Positions 46,032 to 53,150 of a DNA stretch of 64,000 nucleotides are shown here, one piece after another. The stretch comes from BOG-1155 sp050012495 (GTDB lineage: Bacteria > Desulfobacterota > Syntrophorhabdia > Syntrophorhabdales > WCHB1-27). The position numbers and the translations under genes are program-made. Where the stretch lies: NCBI GenBank assembly GCA_050012495.1, contig JBEKHB010000002.1, positions 80,471 through 144,470 on the forward strand. The letters are read 5' to 3'. How positions within the stretch are numbered: the first letter of the stretch is position 1; each line of letters starts with the position of its first letter. Under the pieces are notes generated by a model. That model had not been told where the DNA came from. It saw only the letters and a program-made list of their open reading frames with translations, and ran no database searches.

Positions 46032-46241
46032 ATGAAGAAAGGTTTGGTGAGGGGTCTTGGCGTGGCGGCTGTCCTGGGTTCCCCTGCTCTGGCTCTGGCT
46101 GACGGTGATGTGTGGAGCGCGGCGACAACGGCCGTGACCACGGCGAGCACGAACACCACGGCGCTCCTGATCGTCGGTATCGGGATACCGGTGGCGATGC
46201 TCGGGTACAAGGTCGTCAAGAGGGTGATTAACCGCGTATAG
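46032..46241 (+). CDS. Major coat protein candidate (pVIII-like precursor)
   Basis: 69 aa. Strong ribosome site AAGGAGGTG. Signal peptide cut after ALALA (residue 23) leaves a 46-residue mature protein: acidic start (DGDVW), central hydrophobic helix (LLIVGIGIPVAMLGY) and basic end (KVVKRVINRV). This closely follows the Ff and Pf3 major coat layout. An intrinsic terminator follows at 46267-46303, as after gene VIII in Ff phages, which gives high expression of this gene. Confidence 0.82.
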   Translation: MKKGLVRGLGVAAVLGSPALALADGDVWSAATTAVTTASTNTTALLIVGIGIPVAMLGYKVVKRVINRV

Positions 46242-46266
46242 AAAGCGCGGTGCCGCTCTGGTGCCT

Positions 46267-46303
46267 GGGGGTGCCGTTCTATCGGGGGGCGGCACCCCCT
46301 TTT
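46267..46303 (+). terminator. Intrinsic terminator after the coat gene
   Basis: GGGGGTGCCG (46267-46276) and CGGCACCCCC (46290-46299) form a perfect 10-bp stem followed by TTTT. It separates the highly expressed coat gene from the minor structural genes, as in Ff phages. Confidence 0.85.
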
Positions 46304-46324
46304 CTTTGAAGATAAGGGGGTGTC

Positions 46325-46615
46325 ATGGACATTTCAAGTCTGTTCACGGGCGTGACTGGCTATCTTACCGGGATAACCCTTGACGTATACACGGCGGCGG
46401 CTGCGATCCTGGCTTGTCTCTGCATCGCGTGTGGTGTGGCGGTGCTTCAGCGTCTTCTTACCGGCGATCAAGGGGAAAGTGAGGGCGACGGGGCGTTTTC
46501 TGAGGGGGATTTTCAGAATTACGCGCAATCGAGGTACAAAAAAGAGCTTTATTCGAAAACCTATGAAAAGCGCGGTATCGGGAAGAGTCAAGACATGGGA
46601 GGTGACAAGCCATGA
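46325..46615 (+). CDS. Small phage membrane protein
   Basis: 96 aa. One N-terminal transmembrane region (ITLDVYTAAAAILACLCIACGVAVL) and a hydrophilic charged C-terminus (about 45 residues). It may be a minor coat protein (pVII/pIX class) with a long tail or an assembly factor. It overlaps the next gene by ATGA. Confidence 0.6.
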   Translation: MDISSLFTGVTGYLTGITLDVYTAAAAILACLCIACGVAVLQRLLTGDQGESEGDGAFSEGDFQNYAQSRYKKELYSKTYEKRGIGKSQDMGGDKP

Positions 46616-47151
46616 TGAGCTTCAATGTAACGTGGTTCGGTTATGGCTGCGGGCTTGTCCTGTGCGGGTGGCTGGCGGGAATGATTGTGTCTGTGGTCTT
46701 GGGCATCGTCGGGAAGATGGGGAAGCTCGGTCTTGTCCTGGCCCTCGGTGCCGGGATCTGGCTCGGCCCTCTAGATCCTGCTGAAGCGGCGGTGCTATCG
46801 GTCAACGGTGCCACTGACGGCGGGGTGTCCGGTCCTGCGGTCTGCACGGTGACAGTAACAAGCGGGGTGGGTAATCCTTGCGTCGGTCAACTCCTGGGCG
46901 GCGGTCCTGGCGGCGGCGTGCCTTTCGCGGTGGCCGGTGCCGTGGGCGCTGGAACATTTCAGGTCGAATGTATGGCCGATAATGCCGGGATAACGACAAT
47001 CGAAGTAAACGGCGACGATAACCTATCGAGTGCGGTGGTGGTGGGTCCGTGTTCCCCTGGTACGGATACGGGAAAGCTCGTCTCGTTCCTGGCCGGGGTC
47101 GGGTGTGTCCTGGCGTTCTCCTGGGCGGCGGTAGGTAGGTGGTTCCTATGA
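46612..47151 (+). CDS. Phage membrane protein with Cys-containing external domain
   Basis: 179 aa. Hydrophobic N-terminus with two close helices (to about residue 60, ending in AEAA), a Gly/Ser/Val-rich external domain with four or so cysteines (CTVTV, PCVGQ, VECMA, GPCSP), and a final helix (LVSFLAGVGCVLAFSWAAVG). It may be a structural or adsorption protein. I know no family. Confidence 0.6.
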   Translation: MMSFNVTWFGYGCGLVLCGWLAGMIVSVVLGIVGKMGKLGLVLALGAGIWLGPLDPAEAAVLSVNGATDGGVSGPAVCTVTVTSGVGNPCVGQLLGGGPGGGVPFAVAGAVGAGTFQVECMADNAGITTIEVNGDDNLSSAVVVGPCSPGTDTGKLVSFLAGVGCVLAFSWAAVGRWFL

Positions 47152-47285
47152 CATTCACTCTGCCGGCCGGTGTGGATGCGGGGGCGCTTATCGCGCAATT
47201 GCTTTCTTACGGGGCGCTTGTGGTTCCGATAGTGGCGGCGGTGGGCGCGTTCTTCCTTATCGCAAAAGTGCTGAAGAGGATGTGA
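47148..47285 (+). CDS. Tiny phage membrane protein (45 aa)
   Basis: Read directly from the DNA: MTFTLPAGVDAG, then a hydrophobic helix (ALVVPIVAAVGAFFLIA), then KVLKRM. The basic end resembles the coat protein but there is no signal peptide, like pVII or pIX. ATGA overlap with the previous gene supports translation. Confidence 0.6.
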   Translation: MTFTLPAGVDAGALIAQLLSYGALVVPIVAAVGAFFLIAKVLKRM

Positions 47286-47289
47286 CGGT

Positions 47290-47400
47290 ATGAACTTCAA
47301 TAAGTTTCGGCGGTGGGCTTTCTGGCTTGGTCTCCTGGGCGTGGTGGTCCTGGTAGGCATAATCAAGAATCTGGCGATATGGGCGGGGGTGCTGCGATGA
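47290..47400 (+). CDS. Tiny phage membrane protein (36 aa)
   Basis: MNFNKFRRWAFWLGLL and a single hydrophobic helix (GVVVLVGIIKNLAIW). Its TGA overlaps the ATG of the pIII-like gene (ATGA at 47397-47400). Size and position fit a pVII/pIX-class minor coat. Confidence 0.5.
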   Translation: MNFNKFRRWAFWLGLLGVVVLVGIIKNLAIWAGVLR

Positions 47401-48740
47401 AAAAGAAAGTAGCGGTGTGCGTCCTGGTGCTGCTTATCGGATGCCCTACAATCATGTTCGGACAAGTAATGTCCGGTACGGTGGGGCTGCTCGGCTTCGG
47501 TCCTGGGTGGTATGTCGGGGCGCAAAGGGTGATTCAAGCGACGGTGACGCGGGCCGGGGTCACTGAGGTGGCGAATATAGCCTTGACGACGACTATGCGA
47601 GGGCTTCTGGCGTCGGCTGTGATCGGGGCCATGATAGTGGCTGAACCTGCGTTCAATTCCGGTGTGGACGCAATACGGACGTGGATAGCAACGGCAGGAA
47701 TATCCCGGTATAACGGGGGTATCGGGGTTGCGGGTCCGTCTCTCGGGCCTAAACAGTTCATTCCCGGAAGTGCTGACGCTACGAGTTTGGCGACAATGCA
47801 GAGTTGGGCGAATGGGTACTTTGCGTGTGGTGCAACGTTGACAGTCTATAACTCCTACTCTGACGCTGGCACGGCGGAAGGGGCCGCGTATACGGCGGCT
47901 GGTGGGTACTATGGCGGGACGTATGGAAACCGGGAAATGACCTCTCATGCGGTGGGTAACGTGACGTGTGGCTTTGAGGGGCCGCTTAACTCGTCTGGTA
48001 TGCCTGCGTCCTTGACGGGGTTCTGCGGGCCTAATACGGCGGGTGAGCAGGTGCAAAACGCGCCTCCTCCGCCTCCTGTGGCCGGGCATGTGACGGATAT
48101 TACCTCGAAGCTAAATACGGACCTTGCTAACTCGGTTCCTGCGGCTCTCGGGGCGGCTGACGAAGCGGAGGACATACTTAACAAGGGGATTCCTGCGGCT
48201 GCGGTCGGCTCTCCCGCGGCGTCTCCTGCGGTTACTGACACAACGGCGGCGCCTCCTGCAACGGGTGTGGTGGTAAGCACGCCTATGCCGCAAGCGATGC
48301 CTGACGGTTCCCCCACTCCTGCGGCGGAAGCGGCGACAATTGCGGCGAACAACCTTCCCGCTGGTGGGGCAATAACTACCACGCCTCCGGCTGCGGGTAC
48401 GTCTGCGACTACTCCGCCTCCGGCTCTCCCTTATACGGACCCTGGTTACTCGGGAAGCCTGTCAACGGTTCCCTGGACGGCTCCTAATAGCTTCGGTACG
48501 CGGTGGGAAACGTTTCAATCGAGTATCCAGACAAGCGGTCTGTTCGGGCTGTGGGGGTCGTCGTTCGGCTCGGTGCCGTCCGGGGGGTCGTCGTCTTATA
48601 CCTTCAATGCGGGCGTCTTCGGCAATCATACATACGATTTCTCGTCCTGGGGGTCAACGGTGTTCGGGCTGCTCTCGGGTATCGTTCAAATAGCGTGCGG
48701 GTTCGTGGCGGTGAAAATCGCGACACTGGGGCACGCCTGA
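47397..48740 (+). CDS. pIII-like adsorption / minor coat protein
   Basis: 447 aa. Signal peptide (residues 1-22), a Gly/Ala/Tyr-rich domain with few cysteines, a long Pro/Ala/Thr-rich linker (about 205-350), and a C-terminal domain ending in a transmembrane helix (GLLSGIVQIACGFVAVKIA). This is the layout of pIII/OrfU proteins that bind the host pilus and release the virion. The sequence is unlike any receptor-binding domain I know. Confidence 0.75.
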   Translation: MKKKVAVCVLVLLIGCPTIMFGQVMSGTVGLLGFGPGWYVGAQRVIQATVTRAGVTEVANIALTTTMRGLLASAVIGAMIVAEPAFNSGVDAIRTWIATAGISRYNGGIGVAGPSLGPKQFIPGSADATSLATMQSWANGYFACGATLTVYNSYSDAGTAEGAAYTAAGGYYGGTYGNREMTSHAVGNVTCGFEGPLNSSGMPASLTGFCGPNTAGEQVQNAPPPPPVAGHVTDITSKLNTDLANSVPAALGAADEAEDILNKGIPAAAVGSPAASPAVTDTTAAPPATGVVVSTPMPQAMPDGSPTPAAEAATIAANNLPAGGAITTTPPAAGTSATTPPPALPYTDPGYSGSLSTVPWTAPNSFGTRWETFQSSIQTSGLFGLWGSSFGSVPSGGSSSYTFNAGVFGNHTYDFSSWGSTVFGLLSGIVQIACGFVAVKIATLGHA

Positions 48741-48967
48741 TGCGTATTGTTAATCGTGCTTTTAGGGGGAAAGCTGTGATGAAAAAGAGTGGAATGGTGC
48801 ATGCGTGGATGAGTCCGCCGTTGGCTATGCCGGGTTGGGGTGGTTACTGGATCGGGGTGTACGATTTGTCGGGGCCGTCGCTGTTGATGATGTTCTATGG
48901 CGTTCGCGGCGAGCCTGGGCGGGCGTCGGTGTTTCGGGAGGGAAAAACAACGGTCGTGGAGGTGTGA
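48740..48967 (+). CDS. Small phage protein, unknown
   Basis: 75 aa, or about 62 aa if translation starts at the ATG at 48779, which has AGGGGG before it. The start at 48740 overlaps the previous stop (TGATG). The product is soluble, aromatic-rich (WGGYWIGVYD) and Cys-free. Function unknown. Confidence 0.5.
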   Translation: MRIVNRAFRGKAVMKKSGMVHAWMSPPLAMPGWGGYWIGVYDLSGPSLLMMFYGVRGEPGRASVFREGKTTVVEV

Positions 48968-48968
48968 T

Positions 48969-49307
48969 ATGCAATGGGGCTTCGATTGGCTGCTGTCGTT
49001 CGTAAATCAGTTTTGGTCTATCATCGTTCAGGTCGTGCAATGGCTGATTCAAGGCGTGATCTATGCTTTGCAGGCGGGCTTGTGGATTATCTTCGACGGG
49101 CTTTTAACCTGTATGCAAGCGGTCATTTCAACGCTTAACCTGGGGAATCTGGCAAGCAATACGGCGGCGGCCTGGGGGCTGCTTCCTTCTCAAGTCTGTT
49201 ACCTCCTCAATCAATCGGGCATAAGTAACGGCTTGGGGATGATAGGCACGGGAATTTCAATAAGGATGCTCTTAAACCTGATTCCTGCGGCGTTCACGCG
49301 GATATGA
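48969..49307 (+). CDS. pVI-like minor coat protein (DUF2523 type)
   Basis: 112 aa with three hydrophobic segments. The C-terminal half (LPSQVCYLLNQSGISNGLGMIGTGISIRMLLNLIP) follows the DUF2523 pattern of inovirus proteins that lie just before Zot. In known phages pVI joins pIII at the virion tip. Confidence 0.7.
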   Translation: MQWGFDWLLSFVNQFWSIIVQVVQWLIQGVIYALQAGLWIIFDGLLTCMQAVISTLNLGNLASNTAAAWGLLPSQVCYLLNQSGISNGLGMIGTGISIRMLLNLIPAAFTRI

Positions 49308-49432
49308 TGGAAAAGCGGGGTTATTACCATATTCTTACCAAAAGCGGGTTTGTGGGGGGTTCCGCGTCGCGGCGATCCCCTTCGGTAGCGGGTGGTCCGG
49401 TGACTAACATGGGAAGAATGGGGGGGAAATGA
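49304..49432 (+). CDS. Short coupled ORF (42 aa) between pVI-like and Zot genes
   Basis: Starts ATGATGG over the previous stop and ends with TGA over the zot ATG. The peptide MMEKRGYYHILTKSGFVGG is followed by a Ser/Gly/Arg-rich end. The exact fit at both ends supports translation; function unknown. It may only couple zot to upstream translation. Confidence 0.4.
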   Translation: MMEKRGYYHILTKSGFVGGSASRRSPSVAGGPVTNMGRMGGK

Positions 49433-50559
49433 TAACGTGCTACACGGGTACTCCTGGCGGTGGCAAGTCCTATGCGGCGATGTGCGCCGTGATCGACGTT
49501 CTACGAAAGGGCCGGACGGTCTACACGAACATTGACGGCCTGGATTCTGAAAACTGCCGTATTGCGGTGGCTCACGTGTCGGGCCTGGATGTGTCGGTGA
49601 TTGATGATCGTTTGCGGTATCTGCGGAAAGAGGACGTGCTGCACTTTTGGGACTTGGTATCGGTGGGGTCCGTGATCGTTATAGATGAGGTCCACAAGAT
49701 ATGGTCTTCCCGGACCTATGCAAGCGAGGGCAACAAGGCTTTTGCGGAGTGGTGCTCCACACATCGGCACAACGGGCATGACGTTATTCTGATTACTCAG
49801 GCTCTTGATAAGCTCGACGGTCATGTTCGGTCGCTGATCGAATGGACGCATCGCTGCAGAAAAGTAAACTTCGTCGGGAGCATGGTCAAGCGGTCGTATC
49901 TGGAATATGTCTATTCGGAAGACGATGAAAGGAACTGCCTTTCGCGGAAGCGGAAGACGTACAATCCGGTTATCTTCAAGTGTTACAAGTCCTATAGCGC
50001 GAAGGACATCAAGGAAAAGGGCATAGGAAAGGCGACGAACATTCTTAAGCATCCGGTCTTCTTCGCTATTCCGGTGGTGTTTTGCGTGATGATCTATCTT
50101 CTTTTCTTCAAGTCCAGCATTGCGCGGGGTGACATCCTGGGCGCAAAAGCTCACGTTGCGAAACAAGAAAAGGTTTTACACCCTACGGCGACGGCGGATC
50201 AAAAGCCGGTTGTGCTGAACCATTCCGAGGGCGGGTATTTCGAGGGCGGCAGGTGGGTTGAAGCCAAAAAGCCGGAAGCCGAAAAAGGGAAGGCTGCGGA
50301 AACTCCTAAAGGCGGTCCTGGGGGGCCTGTGTCTTCGCCTGGGTCGGTTGCTCGCGTCGAGGGGCCTTATGTGTATCAGGCTCCGGCGAAAGTCGTGCGT
50401 GAGGGCGACACATGGCGTTTCATCGAACAAGGGACGGGCCGGGAAATAGGTTATGTCAAGTGGGTGAGCGCGGACGGTCCTCCGGTCCCTGCCGCCCGGA
50501 AGGATGAGGACGGCGGGCCGGGGCCGGACGCGCCGATGGATCGCGGTGAAGGGGGTTAG
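49429..50559 (+). CDS. Zot-domain assembly ATPase (pI-like)
   Basis: 376 aa. Walker A GTPGGGKS (7-14), Walker B SVIVIDEVHK (81-90), a single transmembrane segment (about 209-227) and a periplasmic C-terminal region rich in Pro/Gly/Lys. This is the inner-membrane motor that extrudes filamentous phage. The ATPase residues are intact. Confidence 0.92.
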   Translation: MITCYTGTPGGGKSYAAMCAVIDVLRKGRTVYTNIDGLDSENCRIAVAHVSGLDVSVIDDRLRYLRKEDVLHFWDLVSVGSVIVIDEVHKIWSSRTYASEGNKAFAEWCSTHRHNGHDVILITQALDKLDGHVRSLIEWTHRCRKVNFVGSMVKRSYLEYVYSEDDERNCLSRKRKTYNPVIFKCYKSYSAKDIKEKGIGKATNILKHPVFFAIPVVFCVMIYLLFFKSSIARGDILGAKAHVAKQEKVLHPTATADQKPVVLNHSEGGYFEGGRWVEAKKPEAEKGKAAETPKGGPGGPVSSPGSVARVEGPYVYQAPAKVVREGDTWRFIEQGTGREIGYVKWVSADGPPVPAARKDEDGGPGPDAPMDRGEGG

Positions 50560-50569
50560 CATCATCACC

Positions 50570-50827
50570 ATGAGAAGAGAGTTTTGGGAAGGGTTCTTCA
50601 CGGGCATTGCCGAGATGGAGACAAAGAAAAGGGTTTTCCATAGAAGTAAGCGAGCGCCAATGGTTTCAAGCGAGCGGTCGCGGCCTCGCGCCGAAGGCCC
50701 GCGCGATACTTCTTGTGGAAAACCCGGTGTGGCCGGGTTCGTCCCTGTGGGCTTGTTAATTAACGCATATCTCAACGCTCCTTTTGTTTTCGATAATACT
50801 ACTGCAGGATTGATCGTTTACCGGTGA
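50570..50827 (+). CDS. Small phage protein downstream of Zot, unknown
   Basis: 85 aa, ATG at 50570 with a GGGGG stretch upstream at long spacing. It begins MRREFWEGFFTGIAEMETKK. The middle is Arg-rich and the end hydrophobic. No family recognised; it may be a relic. Confidence 0.4.
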   Translation: MRREFWEGFFTGIAEMETKKRVFHRSKRAPMVSSERSRPRAEGPRDTSCGKPGVAGFVPVGLLINAYLNAPFVFDNTTAGLIVYR

Positions 50828-50942
50828 AACTCAGCTGTTCTGGGTAAGTCTGTATTGCGAAAAGATACAAAAGGGGAGATGTGGTTTAGTCGAGAAGTGC
50901 GCGTTGTCGGTAGCGATTAGACCTTGTCGGCTTTGAATTTGA

Positions 50943-50980
50943 ATAAAAAAAACACCGTGGCCTCGAAAGGCTACGGTGTT
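50943..50980 (-). terminator. Terminator of the cargo operon
   Basis: AACACCGT (50951-50958) and ACGGTGTT (50973-50980) flank a further GCC/GGC pair. On the minus strand the stem is followed by a T-run (complement of 50943-50950), so it ends the operon read from 52403 to 51003. Confidence 0.75.
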
Positions 50981-51002
50981 AAAATGTCAGAAAGTATCTA
51001 CC

Positions 51003-51278
51003 TTAATCGCTTACAACCAAGGAGTTAACACACCACATGGCGAAAAGGATGAGCAGGGCAAATACGATTAAGGATGCGGCCCCACTCATGGGGTCCGGTG
51101 GTCTGTTCAGGACTGTGGCGATAATTTCCACCACTAAGCTCTTAGAGAAGGATGCAAAGGCGTAAGCGCAGAAAAAGCCGCAAAAAATAATATTGGCCTT
51201 CCCCGCCGTGGAGGTTGTTTCTTTTTTCCACACTTCTAGTAGGAAATCCTTCAAGAAGGCAAATAGTTTTCCAGACAA
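51003..51278 (-). CDS. Cargo membrane protein 2 (91 aa)
   Basis: 91 aa with two hydrophobic segments (about 28-47 and 67-88) and a charged N-terminal region (FLKDFLLEVWKKETTS). It lies 4 nt after the 156-aa gene and before the terminator. Function unknown. A small membrane partner of this kind is common in toxin, defence or superinfection-exclusion cassettes, but no motif proves it. Confidence 0.65.
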   Translation of the reverse strand: MSGKLFAFLKDFLLEVWKKETTSTAGKANIIFCGFFCAYAFASFSKSLVVEIIATVLNRPPDPMSGAASLIVFALLILFAMWCVNSLVVSD

Positions 51279-51282
51279 AACG

Positions 51283-51753
51283 TCAGCTCAATATTTTGCC
51301 GACCGCTTTTTCGATTTGGCGTTTGAGCGTCATAGCGGATAGCAAACCCTGGACAAGAAACGCAACAGCGATCAAGCACATGAAAAGCCCTAGGTAAGGA
51401 TGTATAAACGACTGTCCTGAGCACGCAAATTGAGTAAGGGCGTAAAGGCCGGGCACAGCTATGAAACAGCCGAAAACCATCCCAATTAGTGTTATCCAAA
51501 ACGCTTTTCTCATAGCCATGAGCTTCTCGCGGATACGTTCCTTGTCAACAGCGTTGCGGTCATCAATAAAAAAGTCGCGGGCACGGACAGAGGGCCTTGA
51601 CTCGTTAATGCGGTCGAGAATGCCTTCCTCGGCTGGGAACCAGCGAGAAAGGGCAGCCTGCATAGCGGTAGCCCTTGACTGCGCGATAGGCATAGGATAA
51701 TCAAAGCCGGGCGCTTCCACGGCTATTCCGATTCCCCCGTTGTTCATGGTCAT
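51283..51753 (-). CDS. Cargo membrane protein 1 (156 aa)
   Basis: 156 aa. A soluble N-terminal half (about 85 residues) is followed by two hydrophobic segments (about 87-107 and 121-141) and a basic tail (LKRQIEKAVGKIL). It overlaps the 217-aa gene by 4 nt, so they are translated together. No family recognised. Confidence 0.7.
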   Translation of the reverse strand: MTMNNGGIGIAVEAPGFDYPMPIAQSRATAMQAALSRWFPAEEGILDRINESRPSVRARDFFIDDRNAVDKERIREKLMAMRKAFWITLIGMVFGCFIAVPGLYALTQFACSGQSFIHPYLGLFMCLIAVAFLVQGLLSAMTLKRQIEKAVGKILS

Positions 51754-52403
51754 CCTCCCTTTTCAGCGTTTTCAAGATGGCGCTTGACTACGGTTAGTGT
51801 CCTGATTAAATAGTCAATTTCATCGACCGAGAAATTGAGCTGCGTGTTGTCGAATGCACTATTGCCGAGAAAAACGAACGGGGACAGGTCAAATTCACGC
51901 TGAAACCTAATTTTGCACGTAGCGTAAGGAAATCTGATGTCTTCCTCTAAGGCTGCATCTTTCACCTTGATTTTTACATCCCAATCTATACCCAAGAAGG
52001 ACGGAGCCTTGCTAGTGGTTTTAAGTGCATATCTATTAAGAAGATGCTGGTCAACAAGAGCCTCTCGGACCGCCTGAATATCCGCCTCCAAGCGCTCTTT
52101 CTCTGTTTCATACTCAGGATAATTTTGGCTAAAGTTATGCTCGGAGAGATAGCGACTGAGGTAAGGCGTTTCGTTTTTTTCGAAAATGGCGAGTAAAATG
52201 TTTCCGATATAATTACAGGTGTGATCGAACCCCTCCTTCGTGACTCCAATTTCGGCCAATGACTTCCGCAAAGAATCCTTGGAGATGTCGAAGGCTATTT
52301 GAATAGGGGGCATCATAGCGATATAAAGTTCTTTGTTTTGATACAAATTCCGAAGAATCGCCAGCGCCTGGCGTACCCCTTCAGCAGGAGGTGTTTCCTT
52401 CAT
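51750..52403 (-). CDS. Cargo soluble protein (217 aa)
   Basis: 217 aa. The N-terminal half is helical (LAILRNLYQNKELYIAM; EKERLEADIQAVREAL), the C-terminal part is beta-rich (SPFVFLGNSAFDNTQLNFSV) with a final helix. No motif for nuclease, kinase or NTPase is seen. Ribosome site GGAG before the ATG at 52403. It leads the minus-strand operon inside the phage. A role in immunity or host control is inference. Confidence 0.7.
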   Translation of the reverse strand: MKETPPAEGVRQALAILRNLYQNKELYIAMMPPIQIAFDISKDSLRKSLAEIGVTKEGFDHTCNYIGNILLAIFEKNETPYLSRYLSEHNFSQNYPEYETEKERLEADIQAVREALVDQHLLNRYALKTTSKAPSFLGIDWDVKIKVKDAALEEDIRFPYATCKIRFQREFDLSPFVFLGNSAFDNTQLNFSVDEIDYLIRTLTVVKRHLENAEKGG

Positions 52404-52504
52404 TCAAATCTCCAGTATATGTTTCTTCTATTGTAATTGTTGGGCGGGCGAATTGCTGAAGCACATAAGTATTATCGTCATCTTATTCGCGAACTTAAAG
52501 GGGG

Positions 52505-52549
52505 TAAAAAAGATAAGCTACCGCCATTAAGATAGTCTCCTAGCGGTAG
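52505..52549 (-). terminator. Attenuator-like hairpin upstream of the cargo operon
   Basis: CTACCGC (52518-52524) and GCGGTAG (52543-52549) pair around 18 nt. On the minus strand the stem is followed by a T-run (complement of 52505-52510). It lies about 100 nt upstream of the cargo start, so it may attenuate the operon or end a transcript from further upstream. Confidence 0.5.
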
Positions 52550-52633
52550 GACAACTGCATAGTCATCTAGTTATAACATCTGCGGGGTGCTGTCAAGGGA
52601 ATTATTCAGTTTTGACCGTCTCGTAGCGCTTTT

Positions 52634-52695
52634 GTCATGCCGACTCCGTCTGGCATCCAGAAAGGCAACGGATTGCCTGGTTCCCCCGGAATGAC
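52634..52695. repeat. Small palindromic repeat with GTCAT/ATGAC ends
   Basis: Begins GTCATGCC and ends GGAATGAC, with nested palindromes (ATGCC/GGCAT; AGGCAA/TTGCCT). Its style resembles the body of the MITE-like elements at 29362 and 32601. No gene. The 52404-53150 stretch otherwise holds only this, the attenuator and the integrase promoter. Confidence 0.45.
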
Positions 52696-52849
52696 GGAGT
52701 ACATAAAAATCATGAGACGGTTCTGTAGCCTTGAACTCCTCGCCGCAGAACGTACTTTTGATTTTATCAGAAAGTGGGACACAACGCAAGGGGCAAGAGA
52801 AAGCAGGTGCCGCGTGTTTTGGAAGGTTCTCCACGGAGTAAAAAAGACT

Positions 52850-52878
52850 TGACATTATAGTAGTACATATGTTCTACT
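52850..52878 (+). promoter_or_regulatory. Integrase promoter with palindromic operator
   Basis: TTGACA (52850-52855) is followed by the palindrome GTAGTACATATGTTCTAC (52861-52878, one mismatch), which covers the -10 area. Its core GTACATATGTTC is one base from the GAAC-N4-GTTC LexA box of some bacteria, so the site may bind LexA or a phage repressor. No repressor gene is evident in the prophage. Confidence 0.45.
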
Positions 52879-53150
52879 TTGGAACAGACGCGTGAAAGGG
52901 TATGTAGAATAGAGCAACAGGGGACAACGTGGCATTACTGCTCGTACAAACCATAATATGGTGTGCAGAGTGTGGCGAGGAAGCTGAGTAGACAAACATA
53001 ACTATAGAGGACAAATGTACTATTTTGCTGTGGAAGAAAGCTTGAGAAAATACAGGCCGGAGAGGGTCTGGCACAGCGATGTTGCCCACGGACGGATTGA
53101 CAGACCTGAATATTCTTCGTATCCTTGTCGAAAAACGACAGGGGGCAAAG

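Noticed and set aside
53079..53150. Upstream ATG for the integrase
   Set aside because: It has no ribosome site, while the ATG at 53151 has one and begins at the zinc-ribbon region.
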